Source of the DNA: Dipylidium caninum
Lineage: Eukaryota > Platyhelminthes > Cestoda > Cyclophyllidea > Dipylidiidae
Length of the DNA: 64,000 nt
Assembly: GCA_017562135.1 (NCBI GenBank)
Contig: QEYB01000158.1
Location: forward strand, 670,520-734,519
Reading direction: 5' to 3'
The number at the start of each line of letters is the position of its first letter. The first letter of the stretch is position 1. Below, piece by piece: positions 1 to 9,930 of the stretch. Made by a program: the position numbers and the translations under genes. Under the pieces are notes generated by a model that made no database searches, was not told the origin of the DNA, and worked only from the letters and a program-made list of their open reading frames with translations.

Positions 1-940
1 CTCTGACCCCGTTTGTACTTAATTAAGTCGGACCTAGGAAGGTGCTGCAGCGGAGAACTCGGAAATGCTGCCGTTGATCATCCGTTACATGGCTCAAATT
101 CAATGTTAAGGACGGCTACAGATTTGATTTACCCGCCTCTTAAGCGCTGTACCTCCTAACTGGTATTTGGGGAAAGATGAATGAGATTGCTCTCATTAGT
201 CCTCGGTTTTGACCAATATCGCGTTTATTACATTAATGTGGCACTTACCAATGCTTCGAAACAGAAGCTACACCCTTCCTTTTTCATACACTTAGCCTTA
301 TTTCATTGACGGTATATATGTTCAAATTTCCGCTAGTTAGAATCATCTTTCTTCACGTGACATTTTTTATTCAAAGTGCAAAAGTAATTGCCGCTGTTTG
401 ATTTGGTCGAATGGACGCGGAACATGGTAGAAAAATAACTACCGGAAAAGAAACGGTGACTTTGATTAAGTGAAACTTGTTATATTCCAACGTATCGATT
501 TCTTAGTGTTTTATTCGGTAGTATCCACAGTTGGGCCGTATGTTTTTAGGTCAGGATTATAGATAATGTCTTGCATGTTCGTGTTTCCATGACTCTGTTA
601 ATTTATACCTACAGGGGCGAGTCTTACTGGACAGCAAAAAGTTGCTAATTCCACAGATACCCAAAATTATACTTTGAATCAAAATTTTCCTTTGCTAGGT
701 AGATTATAAAACAAATTTACACACGTCAAACCGGTCGCAATGTGCATCTATTAAGGAAATTATGTAAGATAAAAGACGAACTTTTAGCAAAGACGCTGTA
801 TATTAGTTTTTTTTATTTTTGTTTTTGATTTCATAATTTCGATTGTCATTCACCGATGGGCAAGGTCGCGTTAGAAGGAGATAAATACTGCCCCCCGCCG
901 CCGAATTACGCGCTTTCTACGGCTTAGCCCATTCCTGGTG
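1..940. other. AT-rich upstream region of GST-1
   Basis: No coding frame of note. It ends in the 5' flank of GST-1, with a TATA-like ATAAATA about 54 bases before the ATG. I see no repeat or RNA gene here. Confidence 0.5.
881..887 (+). promoter_or_regulatory. TATA-like element of GST-1
   Basis: ATAAATA lies 54 bases before the GST-1 ATG at 941 and is followed by a C-rich run. The distance fits a core promoter with a short leader. This is assigned by position and motif only. Confidence 0.3.
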
Positions 941-2164
941 ATGGCTCCAACTCTCGCCTATTGGAACGTTAAAGGAGTGAGTCGGATGCCTTTAATGGCG
1001 TTAGATAACCCATCAAAAGAAACTTATCTTTATCCACCCGAAAGTCGTTTTAACCTTCCAAACTTGTGGTGCTTAAAACGTCTTGCTCCCATAATTGCCT
1101 TATTTCTTAGCTCGGTGAACAATGCCGTCTTCTGATGCACTACCTCGGAATTGAATTTGATGACAAACGGTACAATTTAGGCCCCGGTAAGTGAAAGAAC
1201 CTTGTCGATCTTCTGTTACAGCGCCGGATTTTGACCGCAGTGAGTGGCTGGCGGAAAAACATTTGCTGGGTCTAGAATTTCCCAACGTAGGTTGCGCTTT
1301 TAGCGTAGCTAAACGAAGCCCCCATTAGTTGCCATACTACATAGACGGCGACGTGAAATTGACTCAGTCGAGTGCAATTATGGAATACATTGCAGAGGAG
1401 AATGGGATGCGTGAGTCCATTTGCGAAGTTCTGAATTGACTGGATTTCCATAGATCATCCGTGGGGAATTAAATGTGTTTTTTTTTTTCTGTAACATAGT
1501 GCCCAAGTGTTACAGACAACAAGCTAAGCTCCATATGATCCAAGGCGAGGTTATGGACTGTCGTAATTTCTTTGGCAGAGTTTATTATTATCCAGGAACA
1601 GTGAGTTTTCTTATTTCTTCCTCCAAAAAAAATTCGAGGATGAGATTGATGTTAATTGCTTTTTACATGAATTTGCATTAGGAGGAGACAAAAAAACAAT
1701 TTAAGGATCGGATGCTTGACAAGTTGAAGAGTTTTTGAGGAGTACTTGATTGGTAGACAATGGCTTTTTGGAGACAAGGCGAGTTTTGTATTATGATCTT
1801 CCCACTTGTCTTTCTCTTGTTAGTATCCCTATCTTGTGATTGAAGTGAAATTAGGATTTTTTGAGACACGTGGTCTCAAGAACACGACGGTAAAACCTTT
1901 CTACTCCTCTTTTAAGATCAACTATCCCGATTTCTCCTTTGGTGATTTTCTGAACCAATTGGCTGAGCGGGAGCCGGAGTGTCTCGTGCAGTATCCCAAT
2001 TTGCAGGCCTACTTGTCGCGTTTCGAAGTGAGTTGTGGGGGAATGTGAATTTACGCATGAAGTAGCGTGATTCTATGGTGCTGATTTTATCCTGTCTATT
2101 CCGCTTTCTCATTGTGTAGGATCTGCCCCAGTTGAAGAAGTACATGGCCACGGTAAAGAAGTAG
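941..2164 (+). CDS. mu-class glutathione S-transferase, GST-1 (one frameshift, short C-terminus)
   Basis: A cytosolic enzyme family that conjugates glutathione to electrophiles in detoxification. Exons: 941-976, 1111-1186, 1222-1286, 1329-1410, 1500-1600, 1682-1778, 1917-2027 and 2120-2164. Exon 1 reads [12 protein letters not shown] with the mu-class catalytic Tyr (position 7). Exon 2 begins LGEQCRLL, exon 3 contains [10 protein letters not shown] and exon 4 [14 protein letters not shown]. Exon 7 contains INYPDF and LQAYLSRFE, the C-terminal helical domain. Exon 6 is 97 rather than 96 bases: a T5 run (1732-1736) has one T too many and would end the protein in exon 6. Intron 6 has a GC donor (AAG|GCGAGT). 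The last exon stops after KKYMATVKK, about 16 residues earlier than in GST-2 and GST-3. Ignoring the extra T, the length is about 203 aa, slightly short for the family (about 218). It is either a degenerating copy or a consensus error. Confidence 0.85.
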
Positions 2165-3769
2165 GCTGCCTGATGCGGCAATGCTTCCGATGAAACGCGT
2201 GGCGCTGTGAAGCAGAGAGAGGGTCACACTCGATATGCTGCCTATTTACTCTAGCACTGTTCATCTTCTCCGCTGTTCATTAAATTTACTCGATTTTCCA
2301 GCGTTCTGCGTTTCTTTATGCCTTTGGATGATGAGGCATCGTGGAGCGATCTGGGTACTACAAAAAGTGATAACTTTTGCGACAATCTACGTTGCACAAT
2401 GGTGTGAAGTTTCCTAAGTGATTGGAACGGAGTATGAGATATTCACAACTTTGTCAGCAAAAATATTAGGGAATGTAGAAATTCCCCCCCTGAGGTCAGA
2501 CTTGATGGGAATTTGAATGAAGTGAAGTAACTTGCTCAATCGTTGGCCGATATCGCCGGTTTCGTGGGGTGGCGGACTGCGTTAAGCGTGCCGCGCGGGC
2601 TGCGGACAGGCCCGGTGCCATCTGAGACCTCGCCGGGATGTGATTCTGCTTCGTTTGCGGTAGCGAGGTTGGTGGTTAACGGCTGGTGGTGGGGATCTGT
2701 CTATCTCTCCACCTTATTGTATAATCACGGAGTTGGGAGTTCGCACTTGATCACTCCTCTTCTGCAAGAATGAGTTGGTCGAGGTGAGAAGTACACGGCA
2801 GCCAGAGTGGGAAGCTGAGTCCTCCACCACCACCACCACCACCACCTTTGATAGGTGTCAAGGTGGCCGAGGAGGAGTTGGAGGAAGAGGCTGTCTTGGG
2901 ACCGGTTCGGTGATTTCTACTGCAGACGTGGAGACTAGATGAGGAAATAAACGTTTAAGATGGAGTGTTCGACATCATGATTTTGGGTATAAGTGGTTCG
3001 CATCTGTCGGAAGGAAATAAGGCTGCCTCCGAACCACTGAGTTTATTTCTACTACGTGAAATGATACACGTTAAAAGCGGATTTGTCCCTTCCCACGATT
3101 GTTGGAACAAGTGATTGGATTCGTTCGTATCTCTCTTCTCAGCCGAAGTGCTCGAGTATGAGACGTTAACATGGTGACTTTGCCGGAATGGTGGCCTAGC
3201 TCCGCTCCAGTCGTGCGCATTCGGAGGACGAGAGCTTGGCGGCCGGAGGGTACACGCTGAATCGTCATGAAAGAGTCAATGTGTCTGGGCAAAAGACGGT
3301 GCGTCTGTGTGCGATGACGCATGACTTAGTTCTCTCCAATCGATTTGCCGAGCCTCAGCGCATGTGAATCGACTGCAGCAGGTGTCCGGATTTCTGGACG
3401 CGATCGATGCATCGAGCGTGTCCTGAATGCGGAGCAGTCGGGCAGCCCGTTGCTGGCGTGGTGCGGATTCCTCAGCCACGCGGCCAGCAGGGAAGACACG
3501 TATTGTCGGCGGACAGCGAAACCGTCTCGCCGGCCAAATGCACCCGCTCCTCTCCGCCATTAATCTCTGCCACCTTTTCAATTAAACATGGTAGCGCTTT
3601 GACTCGCCACTTTCACCTACATTCAGCATACCTAAGACGCGCAAAATTTTATTCTCCCAAAGGTGCAAGTGCTGAAATAAACCAAGGAAGAAAAAGTGTC
3701 CAAATTATTTATGCCAGCAAGGAGGGGAGGGCGTTGTTTACACGTTGTTAATGAATTCCAGAGAAAATG
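2165..3769. other. intergenic region between convergent GST-1 and GST-3
   Basis: No convincing gene. It holds a CCA microsatellite at 2825-2850 and an AATAAA at 2946-2951 that could serve GST-1, although it is almost 800 bases past the stop. Short frames on both strands lack splice context or family resemblance. Confidence 0.5.
2825..2850. repeat. (CCA)n microsatellite
   Basis: An uninterrupted CCA tract of about eight and a half units in otherwise unremarkable intergenic DNA. Confidence 0.9.
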
Positions 3770-3775
3770 TTTATT
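3770..3775 (-). terminator. polyadenylation signal of GST-3
   Basis: TTTATT on the + strand is AATAAA on the minus strand, about 190 bases after the GST-3 stop at 3967-3969. Confidence 0.5.
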
Positions 3776-3966
3776 AAACATTCGGGAGAACCGAGTTCAA
3801 CACAGCCAAACACTCCAGTGGAATATGCCAAAACGAAGTATTCATTAAAGCCATTCATTGTTCCCATTGACAAAATATGAACAAAGTCACTAACAAATGA
3901 GGTCAAATAGAGAAAGGGAAGCAGACTAAATAGCAAATAGGAGCATTGCTTTCCTCCACCAGCCGT

Positions 3967-5244
3967 CTAGTTGTTGCAACGCCATCTCGCACTCATTCCA
4001 TTACATGCATTCGCCTTGAACTCCCTCGAGGCCATGTAATCCTTCAACGAGGGCAGATTCTATGTTGGGAGGAAGCGCAAAGTCTACGTTAAACATAGAC
4101 ACAACAGACAATAACTGATTCCCAGAAAAAGTTCCCACTAACCGCCACACACCTCGAAGCGCGACAGGTAGGCTTGTAACTTGGGGAACTTCTCCAGGCA
4201 CTTGGGATCAAACTTCACCAACTGATTCAACAACTCGCACAGACTAAAGTCGGGATAATTGATCTGCATGGAAGAATACAAGGTGGGTCCGTACCACCGT
4301 CACTGCCATCAATCACTGGCCTCGAATGAGACATTAGACAGTAAGAAGGGTAAGAGATAAAATTCACCTTCTCACCAGTGAGCCACTTCTTCTCACCCAA
4401 GAACTTCTCGAAGTTTTTTTAGCTTTGGCGGCAGGTTCTCCAGGAAGGAAATCCTCAACTCCTCCTACAATTTATGCACACGATCCTCACAATGTTACAG
4501 TGCCACATTGCATCTCAACTAGGTATACTCACAAATTCGGGATTATAACAAGTTTTTCGCGAAGGAAATACGCAAGTCATAGATTTCATTTTGAAGCATA
4601 CGAAGCACTGCACATTGTTCGGCACAGTTTTGGAACTGCAAGTGGCAGCAGGAGCAGAAAAAGAACCTCAACGCAAGTTTAGAAAGCTCGACTGGGTAGG
4701 GTGGTTGGATGTAACTTACTCATGCCATTTTTTTCCGCAATAAACTCCAGAATCGCAGCTGATTGAGTCAATTTTATCTCACCATCCATATAGTACGGCA
4801 GCTATTAACATTCCAGTTAGCGAGGCGCCGCAAAGCACAACATACATTGGGGAAGTCCAGGCCGAGGGAAAACTTCTCCTCTAACCATTCGTTGTGTTCA
4901 AATGATGCATCTTAAATATATCGCCATAAACCGGTTTCTTTATTTACCATTATTACATTTATAACGCTTGTCCTCGAATGCAACTCCCAGGTAGCGCATC
5001 AAAAGACGACATTGCTCAGCGAGCTAAAAAATACATAGGACAAAAAACAATGTCACGGAACTACGGCGCTGCAAAATAATTGGACGCAGAGCACTAGCAA
5101 AGGGGATATCCGCAATTAAGCCACGGTTAAATTGTCGAAAACGCCTCATTTAGACCAGAATTTGTCAATTTAGTGCGACTTAGCGTCTGCGACCCGTGCC
5201 CAACTTACCCCTCTGATGTCCCAGTATGCTAAGACCGGCACCAT
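3967..5244 (-). CDS. mu-class glutathione S-transferase, GST-3 (three +1 frameshifts)
   Basis: Minus-strand copy with the same eight exons, in transcription order: 5244-5209, 5023-4948, 4910-4846, 4801-4720, 4635-4533, 4464-4368, 4263-4153 and 4059-3967. Exon 1 reads MVPVLAYWDIRG with the catalytic Tyr. Exon 2 contains LAEQCRLLMRYLG, exon 4 LPYYMDGEIKLTQS, exon 7 INYPDFSLCELLNQL, and the end NGMSARWR. Exon 5 is 103 bases instead of 101, with one extra A at each of two A-runs (+ strand T-runs at 4628-4631 and 4553-4557). Exon 6 is 97 instead of 96, with an A7 run (T7 at 4414-4420). All other exon lengths and phases match GST-2. With the extra bases discounted it is a full-length enzyme of about 219 aa. 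It is very close to GST-2, including stretches of intron 6, so the two are a recent inverted duplicate. Polished or transcript sequence would tell pseudogene from assembly error. Confidence 0.85.
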
Positions 5245-5773
5245 TGTAATCAATCTTACGACCGGCAAGGTATGTCTCGGGCGCCAAGATTAGCGACGAC
5301 CGAAATTTCCAGTTCTCAGGACAACCTTGGAGGAACATTTATTAAATGCATATTAACGTTAAGATCATCTAAAATTTAAAAAGATTCATAATACAATTAC
5401 CACCCAGTCTAAAATTTGTGAGTAGTTATTACTACTAGGTCTTTAAAATCAACTTGCTTAGAAGTCAAAAAAACGCCCGCATCTAAATAAATCAAATTAA
5501 AACTAATACTTTGTTTGTGTACTATGATCTTAAGCAAATTACCGAATCATTGCGTTAAACACAATTGACATTTAACTAATAATTTTCTTGGTATATAAAA
5601 TTTTATTGTTATTTTATCAAGATATTATAGAGTGTTAAAGTAGTCGTGATTTTTCTCGAAATTTTACGACTTTCGTTTGCTAAACTAACGCACAAGGTCG
5701 GTGAACTTTTGGCAAACAACCGTTTTTCTTCACCTCGCTGTTGTAGCCGAGAACGCGAGAACCGTTCGTCGAA
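5245..5773. promoter_or_regulatory. divergent (head-to-head) promoter region of GST-3 and GST-2
   Basis: The two ATG codons point away from each other across 529 bases. The GST-2 side is very AT-rich and includes TATATAAAA at 5592-5600, about 175 bases before the GST-2 ATG. No clear TATA was found on the GST-3 side. Co-regulation is inferred from spacing only. Confidence 0.5.
5592..5600 (+). promoter_or_regulatory. TATA box candidate of GST-2
   Basis: TATATAAAA upstream of the GST-2 ATG at 5774. The implied leader would be about 145 bases. Confidence 0.4.
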
Positions 5774-7032
5774 ATGGCTCCGATTCTGGCTTATTGGGAT
5801 ATCAGAGGAGTGAGCTACCTGCATTGCTTAATTTTAGACATTATAATCGCGAAACAGTTTAGCCGAGCAATACCGTTAGGGTTTCGTTTCAAAACTAAAG
5901 TATGTTGTCCATAGTCTTCAGGCTGTATGGCCCCCTCACTCCTTCATTTACATCCCGCGTTATTAAAACATCGTACTTGATTTTCAGCTCGCCGAACAGT
6001 GTCGCCTTTTGTTGCGCTATCTTGGAATTCCATTCGAGGACAAGCGATACAAATATGGCAGTGGTAAACAATGAAATTTTATGATGACTATCTGCTTTAG
6101 CCCCATCTTTTGACCGCAGTGAGTGGCTATCGGAGAAGTTTTCCTTGGGTTTAGACTTTCCAAATGTACGTTATACCTTTGGCATATCATTAACTGGGAT
6201 CTTATTAGCTACCGTACTACATTGATGGTGAGTTTAAACTGACTCAATCGGCTGCGATTCTGGAGTTTATTGCTAGAAAAAATGGCATGAGTAAGTTCTT
6301 TCTGACTACCCTATTTAACAGTACCTTCTAACTTCTAATTGAAATACTGCATTCATACTCTTTGCAACTTGCAGTTTCAAACTGTGCTAAACAGAACGCT
6401 GTGCTCCGTATGCTGCAAGAGGAGGCGCTAGACTTGCGCAGGATGTTTACGTCGATGTGCTACAGCCCAGATTTCGTGAGTTATTATACTTCGTTCCATT
6501 TTGCCATAGGGGACACCTGTGAGAGTGACGGCGAATACATGCCTTTTGGGTGTTCATATTTTAGGAGAAGTTGAAGGTTTCGTTTGTGGAGAACCTGCCC
6601 CCAAAGCTTAAGAATTTCGAGGGGTACTTGGGTGATAAGGTGTGGCTTACCGGTGATAAGGTGAGTTTTAATTGTCGTCTACTGCCTAATGTCTCATTCG
6701 GGGTGGTTTAGACTCACATTCAACTCTTCCATGCAGATCAACTACCCCGACTTCAGTCTGTGCGAGTTGTTGAATCAGTTGGTGAAGTTTGATCCCAAGT
6801 GCCTGGAGAAGGTTCCCCAAGTTACAAGCCTATCTGTCGCGTTTCGAGGTGAGTGTTTTCGGTGGCTGGAGATTCTGGGGGAGAATTAGTTGCACTTCGT
6901 GTGACTCTGTCTGACGCATGCTTTGCTTTGGCGACATAGAATCTGCCCTCTTTGAAGGACTACATGGCTTCGAAGGAGTTCAAGACGAGTCCTTGTAATG
7001 GAGTGATTGCGAAATGGCGTGGCGACAACTAG
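5774..7032 (+). CDS. mu-class glutathione S-transferase, GST-2 (one +1 frameshift)
   Basis: Exons: 5774-5809, 5988-6063, 6101-6165, 6209-6290, 6375-6475, 6565-6660, 6737-6848 and 6940-7032. The protein starts MAPILAYWDIRG (catalytic Tyr7) and continues LAEQCRLLLRYLG, SFDRSEWLSEKFSLGLDFPN and LPYYIDGEFKLTQS, the glutathione-binding thioredoxin-like half. The helical domain has LRMLQEEALDLRR, GYLGDKVWLTGDK and INYPDFSLCELLNQL, and the end is NGVIAKWRGDN. Exon 7 is 112 bases versus 111 in its paralogues: an extra G at 6811-6812 shifts the frame after CLEK, and the expected [12 protein letters not shown] is readable one base later. Discounting that base gives 219 aa, the normal mu-class length. 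An AATAAA lies 86 bases after the stop. It is the best-preserved of the three copies. Confidence 0.87.
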
Positions 7033-7117
7033 ACGGAGGGAGACAAAATGTGACGCTATTATTGCTTTTTCCTTATAACTATCTGTTTATTACTCCATCT
7101 CCGTTCTAATCACTGAC

Positions 7118-7123
7118 AATAAA
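7118..7123 (+). terminator. polyadenylation signal of GST-2
   Basis: AATAAA 86 bases after the stop codon, followed by a GT/T-rich stretch, the usual arrangement of a poly(A) site. Confidence 0.65.
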
Positions 7124-7132
7124 TTAATTCGT

Positions 7133-8110
7133 GTTTTTTTTGTTTTTTTGTCTTACGGGGTCTCCGGTGATTACTTTTTTCTGTCTAATGCTTGTCGGGT
7201 ATCGCTTATGTGAATCGTTTGGTGTCTGGTATTCCCCACTATTCTTGACGTTATTTTCCCACCTTTTTGCGCGTCACATTTTTCATGCCTTATCCATTTC
7301 CCCCCTCTTTCGCCTAATAATTTGCTTCTCTCATTTGCCATTGTTTTGTTTTATGAGCCATTTTATCATTAGTCGGCTCTTCCCAGGACTCTGTAAGCTT
7401 TTCGCCTGGGAAGTGTTGTTTTATGTCGTTTGTGAGTCACTCCTGTCACTGCGGGAGGCTCTCTCGAGCCGTGATACCCCACTTCATGCTCGCCGGCGCT
7501 TCCGCTCTGTTGCTAATGTTATGGCATCTCCACCTGCACTTTGGTGAGTGTTTACTTAGTGAGTGTCGATTTGGCATGTAAGAGCCTTTGGACCTCCGTG
7601 TGCCTCTATAGTGCGGGGTGTAGGAGGGGAGTCCACGACTGCTGTTGAGAATTCAAGCTATTCAGTAACGAGAGAAACTCGAGGCCACCAGTTCGGGCAA
7701 TCGTTTTGAGCAAGTCGTACCTTCGCGCGTTTGGTCAATTCTACGAAATAGGCCTTCGAATCTGAAAAACCGCATATAACTGGACGGACCGCCGTGTTGT
7801 CGAGTAGCCCAGTGGATTTTGCTTTGTTGTGTTTCACTAATTTATGCCCGATATTACAGAACGTTTCAAATACGAGATTGTCGATTTGACAATTGTTTGA
7901 TGTGAAGTACAGAACCGCTTGGTCAAATAATTTTGTCGCTTATTTCTGTGCATTTGTTTCGCCCTGACATTATTCTATCAAATCTCTCTCGACCCTGTAG
8001 TCACCCAAGAACAACCCGAAGGTAATTTATTTTGTCAGTGTAAACACCCTCGTTTCGTGTTGCGCTTTACATGCGCTACACCTATCGTGGCGGTAAACTC
8101 GTTCGCCAGT
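7133..8110. other. intergenic, T-rich then mixed
   Basis: The 138-codon frame at 7131-7547 is T-rich (Phe/Leu/Ser-rich) and follows a poly(A) site. I regard it as compositional. No other feature is recognised. Confidence 0.5.
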
Positions 8111-9930
8111 CTAGTTACACCTACTAACACAAATAAGTAGAGTGATTATTTGAATGCACTCATGATTGTAGCTCGCTTCCCCGACCGCAAAAACTCTCCA
8201 ACACCCTCGTATTCGCCGGCCGAACCGGTTGTGTTTCATCGTACAGGCGAAGCGAAGGAGCTTCTTGTCACTCGAAGCCCACAAACCAACAACGGATGGC
8301 GGAGTAGCCTCTTCACGCCTGACAAGAGCACGCGCCAACATTGACTTTCCACATCTGCCACCCCCACCGACTACCGGCGAAGAAATAGAACGCTGTCGGG
8401 GGAAAGGACCAAAGACTGGCAAGATCAAAGAGAAAATACGCCGGTCGATTGCGTCGCACAACGACGGCGTCCGAAGTGCCCTCCGCCCTCTAACAACCCC
8501 CCATCTGTTACAACGTTTTCCACGCGCGGCGGGACAGTCGGCGTGGCTTGTGTGCAATCGTCTCGCCCCGGCTAGGAATCTGCCGAAGAGGTGTAAATCT
8601 GTAAATCTGGAGACCACACAGTGGATGGATGGGGGGCGGAAAGGGCGCGGTGGGGGGAGGAATGGGGGAATGAGAGGGGTGTTATTTTGTTTAGGAAGAA
8701 GTTGTTCCGCACAACTATGCGCAACACACTGCAGTCAATGATTCCTCTCTGTGATGCAATCTCTTCGGCCAGCAACTACAATACAACGACGAAAAGGCGG
8801 AAATGAAGGCGGAGGTCGAAAGAGATGCTTACCGCCACCTGCCAACACCAACCATTCGCGAGCGACGTAACCATTTGCAGGGAGAGTTGGACCTTTCCGT
8901 AATTACGACCTTTCGCAATACCGCGCGAGCCGTTTCGCGAACATTGAATCGAACCGGAATGGCGCAAAGCCTCGCGCCCGCCCTTGGCCGAGACCTCGTC
9001 CATCTCCACTCCGGTCTCTTCCTCCAACTCCGGTGACGTCGTCGCCGTCCTCTCATCCCTCGCATGCCTCGCGGGTCGCTCCTCCTCTCGATTGTCGCCG
9101 ACGTCGCCTGCTCAAGCGATCCGCCGGCTCTCGCGCGCCGCTCCGTAGGGACTTAGGCGAGAAGTCCGGCATGGCGGCTGAATGAGGGTCGCTGCCGGAC
9201 GGGGAGGGACGCGTGGGAATCGGGATGTGGTGCTCACTTGGGACAGGAGATGCGGGTGGGGGATTCTCCGCGTTCTCTTCCGCCTGGACATTCCTTGGAC
9301 GAACGGACTCGAGTTGTTCGATGAGGCTCTTGCCTCGGGACGGCGGCTACAGGGCGGAGGGGGTTCAGCTGCGCCCCAGTCGCGGCACAAAGCACACATG
9401 GCACGGAAATAAGAGCGCACAAACCTACCGGATGAGTCGCGCCGCCTTCGTCCATCTCCACCTGCTCGGAACAACTGACGTCGCTGTCGTAGGCGACCAG
9501 CGGAACGCGTGAAGCTCCGCCTTCCTCCCGTCTGGTCTCTGCACCCTCAGACGATCGACCCTCGCCACCAAGCCGTCTTTCCCGCCGCTGGGGTCTAAGC
9601 GTCAACGCGATGATGCGGTAAATGGGCTCGAGAGGGCGAGACTGACGTCACACTGCAAACTACACTTTTTCCGCATGCCTGCACTTGCAACTCTGAAATG
9701 GCGTTGCACCCGCGACTCCGCGTCAAAGGCGGTTTCCGGCTAGACCCGTGGAAAGAACTCACTCTCAGGTGCAGTTGATACGACAGAGACACCAGCACGG
9801 AGAGTCGAAAGGAATCCCGACGACGGGAGAAAGTTTGGCTCAAGTCCAAAGAAGGAACAAAGGCCCCAACTCTCTACTCTTCGCGGCTGAGTGGGCGGTT
9901 GTCTCTGGTCCGGACCCGGGCGGCATATAT
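8111..9930 (-). other. GC-rich stretch with unresolved minus-strand candidate exons
   Basis: On the minus strand three segments look like exons. 9763 and upward has LSYQLHLR before a GTGAGT donor. 9594-9429 has GGASRVPLVAYDSDVS and EQVEMDEGG, with a TTAG acceptor and a GTAGGT donor. Roughly 9107-8880 contains ELEEETGVEMDEVSAKGG. High third-position GC supports coding, but the phases of the three segments do not join, and no ATG or known domain is found. TATATA at 9925-9930 could serve either strand. Treat as a possible unannotated gene, not a model. Confidence 0.25.

Noticed and set aside
7131..7547. 138-codon Phe/Leu/Ser-rich frame suggesting a membrane protein
   Set aside because: It starts 8 bases after the GST-2 poly(A) signal in T-rich DNA, where such frames arise by composition. 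No further support.
8111..8617. 168-codon minus frame with a Walker A-like GGGGRCGKS string, suggesting a P-loop NTPase
   Set aside because: No Walker B or other NTPase motif follows. An equally long frame (8229-8741) lies on the other strand, and there is no start, splice or promoter context. A chance motif in Gly-rich DNA is more likely.
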